From Actinomycetota bacterium (GTDB lineage: Bacteria; Actinomycetota; Acidimicrobiia; Acidimicrobiales; Iamiaceae), in assembly GCA_016185275.1 (NCBI GenBank), contig JACPNX010000024.1, positions 1-64,000 of the forward strand: 64,000 bases of DNA, read 5' to 3'. The notes beneath the pieces were generated by a model. The model had not been told where the DNA came from and made no database searches. It worked only from the letters and a program-made list of their open reading frames with translations. Positions 10,563 to 19,644 of this stretch are shown here, in pieces. The position numbers and the translations under genes are program-made. Position 1 is the first letter of the stretch; each line of letters starts with the position of its first letter.

Positions 10563-11485
10563 GGCCCCTCCGCGGCGCGGGTCACCATCGTCCCGACGCC
10601 CGCGTCGGTCAGCAGCTCCAGGAGCACGACGTGGGGGATGCGCCCGTCGAGGATGTGCGCCGAGGCCACCGAGCTCTGCACCGCCTCGAGGCAGGCCTCG
10701 ATCTTCGGGATCATGCCTCCGGTGACGATCCCGTCGGCCAGCAGGACGCGCAGCTTGGCCGCCGACGTGTGCGATATCAGGGTCGTCGGATCACCGACGT
10801 CGGTCAGCACGCCGGGCACGTCGGTCAGGTAGATGAGCTTCTCGGCCCGCAGGCTCGCCGCGATGGCCACGGCGACGGTGTCGGCGTTGACGTTGTAGGC
10901 CTGCCCTGCCCCGTCGCTGCCGATGGTGGAGATGACGGGGATGAACCCCCCGTCGAGCAACGTCAAGAGGATCTCGGGGTTCACCTGGGCGACGTCGCCG
11001 ACGAACCCGAGGGCGGGCTCGCGTTGCTCGGCGATGATCAGCCCCGCGTCCTCGCCCGACAGCCCGACGGCCAGCCGGTCGTGCACGTTCACGGCCGACA
11101 CCAGCTCGCGGCCCACCTTCCCGGCGAGCACCATGCGCGCCACGTCGAGGGTCTCCGCGTCGGTGACGCGCAAGCCGTCGCGGAACTCCGGCTCCAGACC
11201 CAGCCGACCCATGAGCTCGCCGATCTGGGGGCCGCCTCCGTGCACGACGACGGGCCGCATCCCCACGGAGTGCATGAGCACGACGTCGGCCGCGAAGCGA
11301 TGGGTCAGGTCGGGGTCGACCATGGCGTTGCCGCCGAACTTGATCACGACGGTCTTGCCCGCGAAGCGGCGGATGTACGGCAGCGCCTCGACGAGCACTC
11401 CGGCGCGCGTGAGCGGGTCGAGATCGAGCGCCTTGCGCTTGTCGGCGTCGCCGCCGGCGAACGAGCCGATGGCGCGACCGCTCAC
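10559..11485 (-). CDS. argB: Acetylglutamate kinase
   Basis: Phosphorylates N-acetylglutamate, the usual feedback-controlled step when ArgJ recycles acetyl groups; 308 residues, amino-acid kinase fold. Seen are KFGGNAM near residue 42, HGGGPQIGELM, the nucleotide-site segment YLTDVPGVL and the C-terminal GGMIPKIEACL. The N-terminal helix before the kinase core (about 30 residues) is typical of arginine-inhibited hexameric forms, so arginine feedback is likely but inferred. GTG overlaps the argJ stop. Confidence 0.96.
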   Translation of the reverse strand: MSGRAIGSFAGGDADKRKALDLDPLTRAGVLVEALPYIRRFAGKTVVIKFGGNAMVDPDLTHRFAADVVLMHSVGMRPVVVHGGGPQIGELMGRLGLEPEFRDGLRVTDAETLDVARMVLAGKVGRELVSAVNVHDRLAVGLSGEDAGLIIAEQREPALGFVGDVAQVNPEILLTLLDGGFIPVISTIGSDGAGQAYNVNADTVAVAIAASLRAEKLIYLTDVPGVLTDVGDPTTLISHTSAAKLRVLLADGIVTGGMIPKIEACLEAVQSSVASAHILDGRIPHVVLLELLTDAGVGTMVTRAAEGP

Positions 11486-12651
11486 GAGGTCCCCATGTTC
11501 TCGTCGACGTAGGCGTGCGTCAGGTCGTTGGTGAGGACCGTCGCCGAGCCGGCGCCGAGGCCCAGATCGCAGGCGATGTCGAGGTGGCGGTTCGCCATGT
11601 AGCGGCGCAGGGCGGCCTCGTCGTGCACGACCGGGACGCCCTGGCGGGCGACCGTGACACCCCCGTACGCGATCGACAGCCGGCTCTGGTCGAACGAGAT
11701 CCCGGCAGAACCGAGCTCGCTGGCCAGCCGGCCCCAGTACGGGTCGGCCCCGTACCACGAGCACTTGCACAGCGCGCTGCCGGCGATCTTGCGGGCCCCG
11801 GCCATGGCCTCCGTGTCGGTGGCGGCGCCGGTGACCGCGAGGCGCACCACCTTGGTGGCGCCCTCGGCGTCACCCGCCATCTGCTCGGCGAGATCGGCGC
11901 ACGCCTCGGCGACGGCGTCGGCCAGCGCGCCCTCGTCGTCCACGCCGGAGGCGCCGGACGCGAGCAGGATCACCGTGTCGTTCGTGGACGTGCAGCCATC
12001 GGTGACGAGCGCATTGAAGGAACCGGCCACGCCGGCCCGCAGCACCCGCCTCAGCGTCGGCGGCTCCGCCACGGCGTCCGTGGTGAGCAGGGCGAGCATC
12101 GTCGCCATGGTGGGAGCGAGCATGGCCGCGCCCTTGGCCATCCCGCCCACCAGCACGCCGCCCCGCCGCACGACCGTCTCCTTGCGATGGGTGTCGGTCG
12201 TGCGGATGGCTTCCGCGGCGGCGGTGGCGCCGGGCGGTCCGGGCCGGCGCGCCGCACACAGGCCGGGCACGCCGGCGAGGATGGAGTCGATGGGCAGCGG
12301 GATGCCGATGAGCCCGGTGGAGCACACGAGCACCTCCTCGGGGGCACAGCCGAGCTCGGCCGCGACGGCCGCGCACGTCTGCTCGCCGTGCAGGCGGCCG
12401 ACCTCGCCCGTGGCCGCGTTGGCGTTGCCGCTGTTGAGCACGACCGCGGCCGCCCGGCCGCTCGTCGCCAGCAGGTGCGACTGCGAGACCAGCACGGGCG
12501 CAGCGGTCATCTTGTTCGTCGTGAAGACGGCGGCCGCGGGGACGGCCCTGGCGTCGGTCGTGGCCACGAGGGCCAGATCCGGGTCGCCGTTGAGCTTGAT
12601 GCCGCAGGGCAGGCCTGCGGCGGTGAAGCCGTCGGGCGCGGTGACGCTCAC
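11482..12651 (-). CDS. argJ: Glutamate N-acetyltransferase (ornithine acetyltransferase)
   Basis: Moves the acetyl group from N-acetylornithine to glutamate, making the pathway cyclic; bifunctional forms also use acetyl-CoA. The 389-residue precursor self-cleaves before the nucleophilic threonine in PTMATML (180-186; between A183 and T184), preceded by GGMAKGAAMLA. No argE or argA is present in the window, consistent with the acetyl cycle. GTG overlaps the argC stop (GTGA). Confidence 0.97.
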   Translation of the reverse strand: MSVTAPDGFTAAGLPCGIKLNGDPDLALVATTDARAVPAAAVFTTNKMTAAPVLVSQSHLLATSGRAAAVVLNSGNANAATGEVGRLHGEQTCAAVAAELGCAPEEVLVCSTGLIGIPLPIDSILAGVPGLCAARRPGPPGATAAAEAIRTTDTHRKETVVRRGGVLVGGMAKGAAMLAPTMATMLALLTTDAVAEPPTLRRVLRAGVAGSFNALVTDGCTSTNDTVILLASGASGVDDEGALADAVAEACADLAEQMAGDAEGATKVVRLAVTGAATDTEAMAGARKIAGSALCKCSWYGADPYWGRLASELGSAGISFDQSRLSIAYGGVTVARQGVPVVHDEAALRRYMANRHLDIACDLGLGAGSATVLTNDLTHAYVDENMGTS

Positions 12652-13685
12652 GGGTACAGCCCCGCGGTCGGCAGGCCCGTGGTCTCGGGCAGGCCGAGGA
12701 GGAGGTTGGCGCACTGGACCGCCTGGCCCGACGCCCCCTTCACCAGGTTGTCGAGCGCACCCATGGCTACGACCCAGCCGGTGCGCCCGTCGACGACCGC
12801 GGTGACGTGGGCCGTGTTCGACCCCAGCGTCGCCTTGGTGGACGGGGGACGGTCGACGACGAGGACGAACGGCTCGCCGGCGTAGGCGTCCCGAAGCACC
12901 GAGCGGACCGCCTCGGTGGTGACGCCGGCACGAGCCGGGCGGGCGTAGCAGGTGGCGAGGATGCCGCGGTTCATGGGGGCGAGGTGGGGGGTGAAGATCA
13001 CCGACACCTCCGAGCGCGACACCTGCCCGATGGCCTGCTCGATCTCGGGCGTGTGGCGGTGGGTCAGCAAGGCGTAGGCGGTGAAGTCCTCGTCGACGGA
13101 GCAGAACGTGGTGTTGGGCTTGGGCGGCCGGCCCGCCCCGGACACGCCGGACGCAGCATCGACCACCATGCCGTGCGGTTCGACCAGGCCGGCGCGCACC
13201 AGCGGCGCCAACGCCAGCGCCGCGGTGGTGACGTAACAGCCCGGAGCGGCGACGTGCGTGGCCCCGACGATGTCGTCGCGGTACAGCTCGGGCAGGCCGT
13301 AGGCGAACCGGTCGAGCCATTCGGGACACGCGTGCGCCTCGCCGTACCAGGCCGGGTAGAGCGCCGGGTTCTTCAGGCGGAAGTCGGCCGCGAGGTCCAC
13401 GACCTTGCCGACGCGCCCCTCGAGACCCGGCACGATCGCCTGGCTGGCACCGTGCGGCAGGCCGAGGAAGACCAGATCGAGGCCGTCGAGCGCGCCGGGT
13501 TCGTACGGGGCGAAGACGAGGTCGCCGTAGGCCGCGGCGAGGCTCGGGTACACCTCGCCCACGGGCGTGCCGGCCTGGCTGTCACCGGTCGCGACCGCGA
13601 CGTCGAGGTCGGGGTGCTGCGAGCAGAGCCGGAGCAGCTCCGCGCCGGTGTAGCCCGACGCCCCGACGATGCCGACCTTGGCCAC
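12648..13685 (-). CDS. argC: N-acetyl-gamma-glutamyl-phosphate reductase
   Basis: NADPH-dependent reduction of N-acetylglutamyl phosphate; 345 residues. Rossmann motif GIVGASGYTGAELLRL (5-20), catalytic cysteine in APGCYVT (C150), and LGLPHGASQ all fit. It is the first gene of argC-J-B-D-F-R-G-H. The GTG at 13685 has AGGGTGG close upstream, but the same bases contain a TAGGGT -10 ending 6 nt before the start, so the mRNA may be leaderless. An ArgR-type operator sits at 13708-13736. Confidence 0.96.
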   Translation of the reverse strand: MAKVGIVGASGYTGAELLRLCSQHPDLDVAVATGDSQAGTPVGEVYPSLAAAYGDLVFAPYEPGALDGLDLVFLGLPHGASQAIVPGLEGRVGKVVDLAADFRLKNPALYPAWYGEAHACPEWLDRFAYGLPELYRDDIVGATHVAAPGCYVTTAALALAPLVRAGLVEPHGMVVDAASGVSGAGRPPKPNTTFCSVDEDFTAYALLTHRHTPEIEQAIGQVSRSEVSVIFTPHLAPMNRGILATCYARPARAGVTTEAVRSVLRDAYAGEPFVLVVDRPPSTKATLGSNTAHVTAVVDGRTGWVVAMGALDNLVKGASGQAVQCANLLLGLPETTGLPTAGLYP

Positions 13686-13691
13686 CGCGCC

Positions 13692-13722
13692 ACCCTAGCG
13701 CCACGCCTGCATAGCCATGCAA
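13692..13722 (-). promoter_or_regulatory. argC promoter
   Basis: Minus-strand TTGCAT (13717-13722) and TAGGGT (13692-13697) are 19 nt apart. The -10 ends 6 nt before the argC GTG, predicting a leaderless transcript. The -35 lies inside the ArgR operator, so bound ArgR would block RNA polymerase. Confidence 0.45.
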
Positions 13723-13736
13723 CGTGCTGCATGCAC
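13708..13736. promoter_or_regulatory. ArgR operator (ARG boxes) of the arg operon
   Basis: TGCATAGCCATGCA (13708-13721) is a dyad of the kind expected for an actinobacterial ARG box. TGCATGCAC (13728-13736) lies just beyond it and may be a second half. The site is 22 bp before the argC start, inside an operon that encodes ArgR. The same two words, CCATGCAA and TGCATGCAC, recur before carA. Confidence 0.7.
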
Positions 13737-13773
13737 GCTTCGATCGCGGGCCTTCCGTCGCGGCCCGTGGGGC

Positions 13774-16137
13774 TCAGGCCCGCAGGGTCGCAGGGTACGT
13801 CCTGACGACCGCGTCGATGAGGGCCTGGCGAGCTTCGGCCACCTCGGCGTCGGTCAGCGTCCGGTCGGGCGCCTGGAAGCGCACGGCGTAGGCGAGGCTC
13901 CGGGCCCCCTCGGCGACCGGAGCCGCGCGGTAGACGTCGAACAGTCGCACGGACCACACGAGGTCGCTGGCCGCGGCCAGGGTGCGCTCCACGTCGAAGG
14001 CCGAGACCTCGTCCGGCACCTCGAACGCCAGGTCCACGTCACTCGACGGGAAGCGGCTCACGGGCCGGTACGCGTCGCTGCGGCGAGGGCCGTCGAGGAG
14101 CGCTCCGAGGTCGACCTCCAGCCAGGCCACGCGGTCGTCCACGCCGTGAGCGCCGAGCACCCCCGGGTCGATCTCGCCGGCGACACCGACACTGCGTCCC
14201 TCGACCAGCAGCCGGGCGGCACGGGTCGGGTGCAGCCCCGGGACCTCGGCGTTGACGACCGACGGCGCCGACGCCCGCACGCCCTCGGCGAGGACCTGCC
14301 ACACCTCGACGGCGGCCGTCGCCGCCTGCCCGGCGAGGACCACGCCGAGGTGTTCTCGTTCGTCGGGCAGGACCTGGCCGCCCGGCGGCGGTAGGAAGAC
14401 GTGGCCGATCTCGAACAGGCGCACGCCGGTCGAGCGCCGAGCCGCGTTGAGGGCCACCGCTTTCACCATGCCGGGGAGCAGCGACGTGCGCAGCACGGAC
14501 TCCTCCGCCGCCATGGGGTTGACCAGCTCGATGCCGCGGGGGTCGAGCCCGCAGCGCTCGAGGTCGCCGGGTGCAAGGAACGGAAGGGGCAGCACCTCGG
14601 CGAGACCGAGGCCCATGAGCAGCCGGCGCACGGCCCTGCGCTCCTTCTGGCGGACGGTGAGGAGGCCGCGGCGCGGCTTCGACAGCTCGCGCACCGGGAT
14701 GTTGCGGTATCCGCAGTGGCGGGCCACCTCCTCGACCACGTCGATCTCGGATGTCGCGTCGTACCGGAACGGCGGCACCACCACATCGAGATCGCCGGGA
14801 GCATCGCCGGCCGGCGTGCAGGCGAAGCCGATCGGCTCGAGCCGAGCGCGCACATCGTCGACGGTGAGCGCCGTGCCGAGCAGCGCGTTGACCCGACCGG
14901 TCCGCACGCGCACGGGCGATCGGTCGGGCAGGTCGCCGCGCACGTCGACCGCGCCCGGCGCGGTGGTGGCCCCGCAGATCTGCGCCGCCAGCTCGCAGAA
15001 GCGGGCTGCGGCGAGCGGGACCACCTCGGGGTCGCAGCCCTTCTCGAAGCGGGCCGACGCCTCGCTGCGCAGGCCGAGCCGGCGCGACGTCCGGCTCACC
15101 GACGACGGCAGGAACCACGCCATCTCGAGCAGCACCTCAGTGGTGCGCTCGTCGATCTCCGAGGAAGCGCCGCCCATCACCCCGGCGATGCCGACCGGCG
15201 CGTCGGTGGCGTCGCAGATGAGCAGGTCGTCGGCTGTCAGCGTGCGCTCCACCCCGTCGAGGGTCACGAGGGTCTCACCGTCGCGCGCTCGGCGCACGCG
15301 CAACCCGCCACCGCGCACCTTGGCGAGGTCGTACGGATGGTTCGGCTGGCCGAGCTCGAGCATGACGTAGTTGGAGATGTCGACCAGCGCGTTGATGGGA
15401 CGCATGCCCGAAGCGGTGAGCCGGCGCTGCACCCACTCGGGCGAGCGCGCCGCGACGTCGACGCCGCGCAGGACCCAGGCTCCGAAGCGACCGCACGCAT
15501 CCGGATCGAGGACCTCGACGGTCACCGCATCCGCCGCCGGCGCTCCCCCGACCGGCGGGGACGGCGACGGTGGGGTGAACGGCACACCGAAGTGGGCGGC
15601 CAGGTCGCGCGCGATGCCGGCCACCGACATGGCGTCGGGCCGGTTCGGGTTCACCTCCAGGTCGTACAGCACGTCGGGCTCCACGCCGAGCGCCTCGGCC
15701 AGCGGCACGCCGACGGGCAGTTGGCCGTCGAGGATGCGGATGCCGCCGTGCTCATCGCCGAGGCCGAGCTCGCGCGTCGAGCACAGCATCCCGTTGGACC
15801 ACTCCCCCCGCAGCTTGCGGCGCTCGATCCGCATGCCTCCGGGCATGGTCGTACCCACCGTGGCGAGGGGGACGACGTCGCCCACCGCCATGTTGAAGGC
15901 GCCGCAGCAGATCTGGAGCGCGTCGCCGCCCGTGTCGACGTCGACGAGCTGGATGCGGTCGGCGTTCGGGTGGGGCCGCAGGTCGACGACCTTGGCGGTG
16001 ACGATCCCGTCCCACCCCTCGCCCAGCCGGGCCATGTCCTCGACCGGCGTGCCGAGGTCGTCGAGGGCCTGGCGGATCCTCTCGGGATCGGCGTCGAGCG
16101 CCGCGAGCTCGCGCAGCCACGACAGCAGCACCTTCAT
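13774..16137 (-). CDS. pheT: Phenylalanyl-tRNA synthetase beta subunit
   Basis: 787 residues; pairs with PheS as an alpha2-beta2 enzyme charging tRNA-Phe. An N-terminal EMAP-like tRNA-binding domain (about 40-150, with LRPHPNADRIQLVDV) is followed by the B3/B4 editing region, the B5 domain and a catalytic-like core. A C-terminal anticodon-binding FDX-ACB domain begins near SRFPSSDVDLAFEVP. The ATG shares one base with the pheS stop (TGATG). The stop is 88 bp from argC. Confidence 0.97.
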   Translation of the reverse strand: MKVLLSWLRELAALDADPERIRQALDDLGTPVEDMARLGEGWDGIVTAKVVDLRPHPNADRIQLVDVDTGGDALQICCGAFNMAVGDVVPLATVGTTMPGGMRIERRKLRGEWSNGMLCSTRELGLGDEHGGIRILDGQLPVGVPLAEALGVEPDVLYDLEVNPNRPDAMSVAGIARDLAAHFGVPFTPPSPSPPVGGAPAADAVTVEVLDPDACGRFGAWVLRGVDVAARSPEWVQRRLTASGMRPINALVDISNYVMLELGQPNHPYDLAKVRGGGLRVRRARDGETLVTLDGVERTLTADDLLICDATDAPVGIAGVMGGASSEIDERTTEVLLEMAWFLPSSVSRTSRRLGLRSEASARFEKGCDPEVVPLAAARFCELAAQICGATTAPGAVDVRGDLPDRSPVRVRTGRVNALLGTALTVDDVRARLEPIGFACTPAGDAPGDLDVVVPPFRYDATSEIDVVEEVARHCGYRNIPVRELSKPRRGLLTVRQKERRAVRRLLMGLGLAEVLPLPFLAPGDLERCGLDPRGIELVNPMAAEESVLRTSLLPGMVKAVALNAARRSTGVRLFEIGHVFLPPPGGQVLPDEREHLGVVLAGQAATAAVEVWQVLAEGVRASAPSVVNAEVPGLHPTRAARLLVEGRSVGVAGEIDPGVLGAHGVDDRVAWLEVDLGALLDGPRRSDAYRPVSRFPSSDVDLAFEVPDEVSAFDVERTLAAASDLVWSVRLFDVYRAAPVAEGARSLAYAVRFQAPDRTLTDAEVAEARQALIDAVVRTYPATLRA

Positions 16138-17135
16138 CAGAACTGCTCCAGGAAGCGGATGTCCGTGCTCGCCAGCTCGCGCAGGTCGCCCACGCCGTGG
16201 CGGGTGGCGGCGAGGCGGTCGAGCCCGAACCCGAAGGCGAAGCCAGACCACTCCTCCGGGTCGATGCCGCAGTTGCGCAGGACGTTCGGGTGCACCATGC
16301 CGGAACCGCCGAGCTCGAGCCAGGATCCGTCGGGGCGCTGGATGTCGAACTCGGCCGACGGCTCGGTGAACGGGAAGTAGGACGGCCGCAGGCGCGACGA
16401 GAAGCCGGCACCGAAGAACGCCTTCGTGAACATGTCGATCGTGCCGGCGAGGTGCCCGAACGTGATGCCGCGGTCGACGACGAGGCACTCGAGCTGGTGG
16501 AACACCGCAAGGTGCGTGGCGTCGGTGGCCTCGTTGCGATACACCCGCCCCGGCATCACCGAGTAGATCGGGGGAGCCTGCTGCTCCATCACCCGGATCT
16601 GCACGGGCGACGTGTGCGTGCGCATCACGACCTCGCGGGGAGAGCCGAGGCCGACGAAGAACGTGTCCTGCATCTCCCGGGCGGGGTGGTGCTCGCCGAA
16701 GTTGAGGGCCGTGAAGTTGTGCCAGTCGTCTTCGACCTCGGGACCCTCGGCAACGGTGAACCCGAGCCCGACGAACACGTCTTCGAGCTCCTCGATCACC
16801 TGGGTGACGAGGTGGAGGTGGCCGGCGTCGCGCCCGGGGCGCACCTCGGTGAGGTCCACGCGCTCGCCGCGCAGCCGGGCCCGCCGCTCGCCGGCCTCCA
16901 GCTCCGCTCGCCGGGCCTCGACGGCGGCGCGCACCGCGGCCATCGCGTCGTTCAGCTCCCGGCCCACCTCGCGGCGCTCGGCTTCGCTCAGCGTGCCGAG
17001 GCGCTTCTTGAACCCCGAGAGGGTGCCGCGCTTGCCGAGGGCGTCGGACTCGACGGCACGGACCGAGTCGACGGTCTGGGCCCCGGCCACCCGCTCCCGG
17101 GCCTCGTCGGTGCAGCGCCGGATGTCCTCGATCAT
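16137..17135 (-). CDS. pheS: Phenylalanyl-tRNA synthetase alpha subunit
   Basis: 332 residues; class II catalytic subunit. A coiled-coil N-terminal domain (1-85) precedes the core. Motif 2 (GRVYRNEATDATHLAVFHQL) and motif 3 (FGFGLDRLA) are clear, as is the Phe-site segment MRTHTSPVQIRVM. ATG at 17135. In the 88 bp upstream I see no T-box; the upstream neighbour is the histidine kinase gene on the same strand. Confidence 0.97.
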   Translation of the reverse strand: MIEDIRRCTDEARERVAGAQTVDSVRAVESDALGKRGTLSGFKKRLGTLSEAERREVGRELNDAMAAVRAAVEARRAELEAGERRARLRGERVDLTEVRPGRDAGHLHLVTQVIEELEDVFVGLGFTVAEGPEVEDDWHNFTALNFGEHHPAREMQDTFFVGLGSPREVVMRTHTSPVQIRVMEQQAPPIYSVMPGRVYRNEATDATHLAVFHQLECLVVDRGITFGHLAGTIDMFTKAFFGAGFSSRLRPSYFPFTEPSAEFDIQRPDGSWLELGGSGMVHPNVLRNCGIDPEEWSGFAFGFGLDRLAATRHGVGDLRELASTDIRFLEQF

Positions 17136-17223
17136 GGTGCGGGAACGATGGCCGGGCGCCCGCTGCCGGGCAAATCTGTTCGCCGCCTTCCTTCGGGCGC
17201 TCCCACCACCCGCGACGCGCTGG

Positions 17224-17976
17224 TCACTCGTCCGGATCAGCGCGGGCCACGGGAAGGCGCAAGGCGAACGCGGCGCCCTCGCCCGGCGCCGATTCGACCG
17301 TGAGCGAACCTCCGTGCGCTTCGGCCAGGCCGCGGCTGAGGAACAGGCCGAGGCCCGTCCCGGTGGGACGGCCGGTCTCGCGGGAGAAGAACGGATCGAA
17401 CACCCGGGCGAGGTCGTCCGCCGCGATGCCCGGACCGCGGTCGCGCACGACGATCACCACGTCACCATCGGCGCGCGCGGCCTGCACCCGGACGTCGCGG
17501 GCCTGGCCGTACTTGGCAGCGTTCTCGAGCAGGTTCGTGAGGACCTGCTCCACGCGGTCGGGGTCGGCGTCGACGTCCGGGAGGTCGGCGTCCACGTCGG
17601 CCACCACCTCGAGCCCGTCGAAGGCCAGCCGCACCCGCTCGATCACCGACGCCACGAGCACCGGCAGGTGCACGGACCGCCGGCGCAGGCGCAGGCGACC
17701 GGTCTCGAGGCGGCTCACGTCCAGCAGCTCGCCGACGAGACGGGCGACGCGGTCGGCGTCGTGGTTCACCTGGCGCAGCAGATCCAGCTTCTGATCGTCG
17801 GCGAGTCGCTCCCAACGGTTCAGGAGCAGAGCCGTGAAGCCCTTGATCGACGTCAGCGGGCTGCGTAGCTCGTGGCTCACCATGGCCACCACGTCGAGTG
17901 CGTCGGTGTGCGCCTGGGGCCGGTCGGAGCCGCCCGCGGCCGCATCGCCCGACGGCGGGCCGGCTGGCGCGCTCAC
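17224..17976 (-). CDS. Soluble sensor histidine kinase (orphan)
   Basis: 250 residues. Phosphoacceptor box VSHELRSPLTSIKGF (H35), N box TNLLENAAKYG (147-157), G1 DRGPGI (179-184) and G2 GTGLGL (206-211) are intact, so it is probably active. There is no transmembrane segment, PAS or GAF domain: the N-terminus is a 30-residue Pro/Gly/Ala stretch. No response regulator is encoded nearby. GTG overlaps the stop of the rRNA methyltransferase gene (GTGA), suggesting co-translation. The signal sensed is unknown; it may need a separate sensory partner. Confidence 0.88.
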   Translation of the reverse strand: MSAPAGPPSGDAAAGGSDRPQAHTDALDVVAMVSHELRSPLTSIKGFTALLLNRWERLADDQKLDLLRQVNHDADRVARLVGELLDVSRLETGRLRLRRRSVHLPVLVASVIERVRLAFDGLEVVADVDADLPDVDADPDRVEQVLTNLLENAAKYGQARDVRVQAARADGDVVIVVRDRGPGIAADDLARVFDPFFSRETGRPTGTGLGLFLSRGLAEAHGGSLTVESAPGEGAAFALRLPVARADPDE

Positions 17977-18791
17977 GGCCGCGCCGCTCGGGCCGCGGCC
18001 CGCCGCTGGCGCAACACCTCGAAGCAGACCACCGCGCCCGCGGCGGCGACGTTGAGCGACTCCGTCGGTCCGGCCATCGGGATGGCGACCGTCTCGTCGA
18101 GCAGGGCGCCGAGCGATCCGGGCAGACCGTGCGCTTCGCTCCCGAGCACGATGGCGACGCGCCCGGTGAGGTCGGCCCGGTCGTAGTCCGTGCCCGCACC
18201 GGCACGGGTGCCGACCCGGCGGAGCCCGGCCGCCCCCATCCGCTCCAAGGCGGTGACGTTGTCGCTCTCGACGACCACCGGGATGCGGAACACGGCTCCG
18301 GCGGACGCGCGCACGCTCTTCGGCGAGAACGGGTCGACGGAGCATCCTCCGAGTACGACCGCGCCGGCGCCGGCCGCCTCCGCGGTGCGCATCAAGGTGC
18401 CGGCGTTGCCGGGGTCGGAGACATCGAGCAACCCCAGCGCCAGGTCCGACACGGCGAGGGCACGATCTGCGGACTCGACGGCCGGCACCCGGACGACGGC
18501 GGCCACCGGCTGGGGCGTGACGACGTCCAGCGCACGGCGCAGCGCGTCGGCAGGTACCTCCCACACCGGCACGCCGAGCGCTTCACAGGCGGCCAGGGCC
18601 TCGCCTCCGACGGCCTCAGCGGTGGCGAAGACCTCCAGGAGCGCGAGCCCCGCGTCGAGCGCCTCGAGGACGAGCTTGGGCCCCTCGACCACGAACGCGC
18701 CCTCTGCGGCCCGGGCGGGCCGCCGGCGGGCGAGTTCCGCCAGGTGCTTGACGCGCGCGTTGCGGGGAGCGAGCGGGCGGGACGTCGTCAC
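17973..18791 (-). CDS. RNA 2'-O-methyltransferase, SpoU/TrmH family
   Basis: 272 residues. An N-terminal RNA-recognition part contains NARVKHLAELARRRPAR and VVEGPKLVLEAL. The SPOUT knot follows with three motifs: DPGNAGTLMRTAEAAGA, VLGSEAHGLP and IPMAGPTESLNVAAAGAV. It likely methylates 23S rRNA, since neighbours of pheST/rplT in many Gram-positive genomes do so; the exact nucleotide cannot be told. GTG start at 18791, 41 bp from rplT. Confidence 0.9.
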   Translation of the reverse strand: MTTSRPLAPRNARVKHLAELARRRPARAAEGAFVVEGPKLVLEALDAGLALLEVFATAEAVGGEALAACEALGVPVWEVPADALRRALDVVTPQPVAAVVRVPAVESADRALAVSDLALGLLDVSDPGNAGTLMRTAEAAGAGAVVLGGCSVDPFSPKSVRASAGAVFRIPVVVESDNVTALERMGAAGLRRVGTRAGAGTDYDRADLTGRVAIVLGSEAHGLPGSLGALLDETVAIPMAGPTESLNVAAAGAVVCFEVLRQRRAAARAARP

Positions 18792-18832
18792 CGGTCGGGA
18801 CCGGCGGGCAGCGGTGCGGGCTCGGCCGGCGT

Positions 18833-19288
18833 TTAGGCCGCGCTGCTGCCCTCGGTCGCATCCGCGGCTGCGGCTGCGCCGTCGTCGACAGCCGTGCCGT
18901 CGACGTCGGTGCCGCCCTCGGTTCCGGCTGCGGCTGGTGCGGCGCCGGCCGCCACCTCGACGAGCGCGCTGAACGCGCCCGCGTCAGTAACGGCGAGGTC
19001 GGCGAGGATCTTGCGATCCACCTCGACACCGGCCGCCTTCAGCCCCGCGACGAAGCGGCTGTAGGAGATGCCGTTCTCGCGGCAGGCCGCGTTGATGCGC
19101 TGGATCCAGAGCTTGCGGAACTCGCCCTTGCGCGCCCGGCGATCCCGGTACGCGTACTGCAGCGAGTGCATGACCTGCTCGTTGGCGGCGCGGTAGCTGC
19201 GGCTCTTGTTGCCGTAGTACCCCTTGGCCCGCTCGAGCGTCGTGCGGCGGTGCTTCTTGCTGTGGACGGCTCGCTTGACCCGTGCCAT
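18833..19288 (-). CDS. rplT: 50S ribosomal protein L20 with acidic Ala-rich tail
   Basis: The core (1 to about 115) is typical L20: [20 protein letters not shown], then [20 protein letters not shown] and [17 protein letters not shown]20 is normally about 115-120 residues; this one has 151, the last 35 being a low-complexity Ala/Asp/Gly/Thr tail. IF3 in the same operon has a similar tail. L20 binds 23S rRNA early in 50S assembly and can repress its own operon in some bacteria. Confidence 0.97.
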   Translation of the reverse strand: MARVKRAVHSKKHRRTTLERAKGYYGNKSRSYRAANEQVMHSLQYAYRDRRARKGEFRKLWIQRINAACRENGISYSRFVAGLKAAGVEVDRKILADLAVTDAGAFSALVEVAAGAAPAAAGTEGGTDVDGTAVDDGAAAAADATEGSSAA

Positions 19289-19377
19289 CGGTGGCTCCTC
19301 TCGGGTGGGGCGGCGGCGCGGAGTGGTCGCCGGCCGCGGCGGACGGTGCGGTGGAGATCGGGCGGTGCCCGGAGCGC

Positions 19378-19575
19378 CTAGCGGCGACCGAGCAGGCGCT
19401 TGACCCGGTTGCGGTCACCGTCGCTGATCTCGACCTCGCCGGCGAGCCGGCGGGTGCGCTTGGACGGCTTCTTCTCCAGAAGGTGGCTGCGCATCGCGTG
19501 CTGGCGCTGCAGCTTGCCGCTCCCGGTGGCCTTGAACCGCTTGGCGGCACCGCGGTGGGTCTTCATCTTGGGCAT
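19378..19575 (-). CDS. rpmI: 50S ribosomal protein L35
   Basis: 65 residues, the normal size. [20 protein letters not shown] and the basic C-terminus [11 protein letters not shown] are family features. It lies between infC and rplT in the conserved infC-rpmI-rplT operon, with gaps of 69 and 89 bp. Confidence 0.97.
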   Translation of the reverse strand: MPKMKTHRGAAKRFKATGSGKLQRQHAMRSHLLEKKPSKRTRRLAGEVEISDGDRNRVKRLLGRR

Positions 19576-19644
19576 CGTCGTCGGTGTCCTCGAGGGTGGG
19601 GCAGCAGTCGCTGCCGGGGTCGGGCCGGCAGGGCTGCCGGTTGG

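Noticed and set aside
17136-17223. T-box leader upstream of pheS
   Set aside because: Only 88 bp, with no T-box core sequence or specifier-type hairpin visible.
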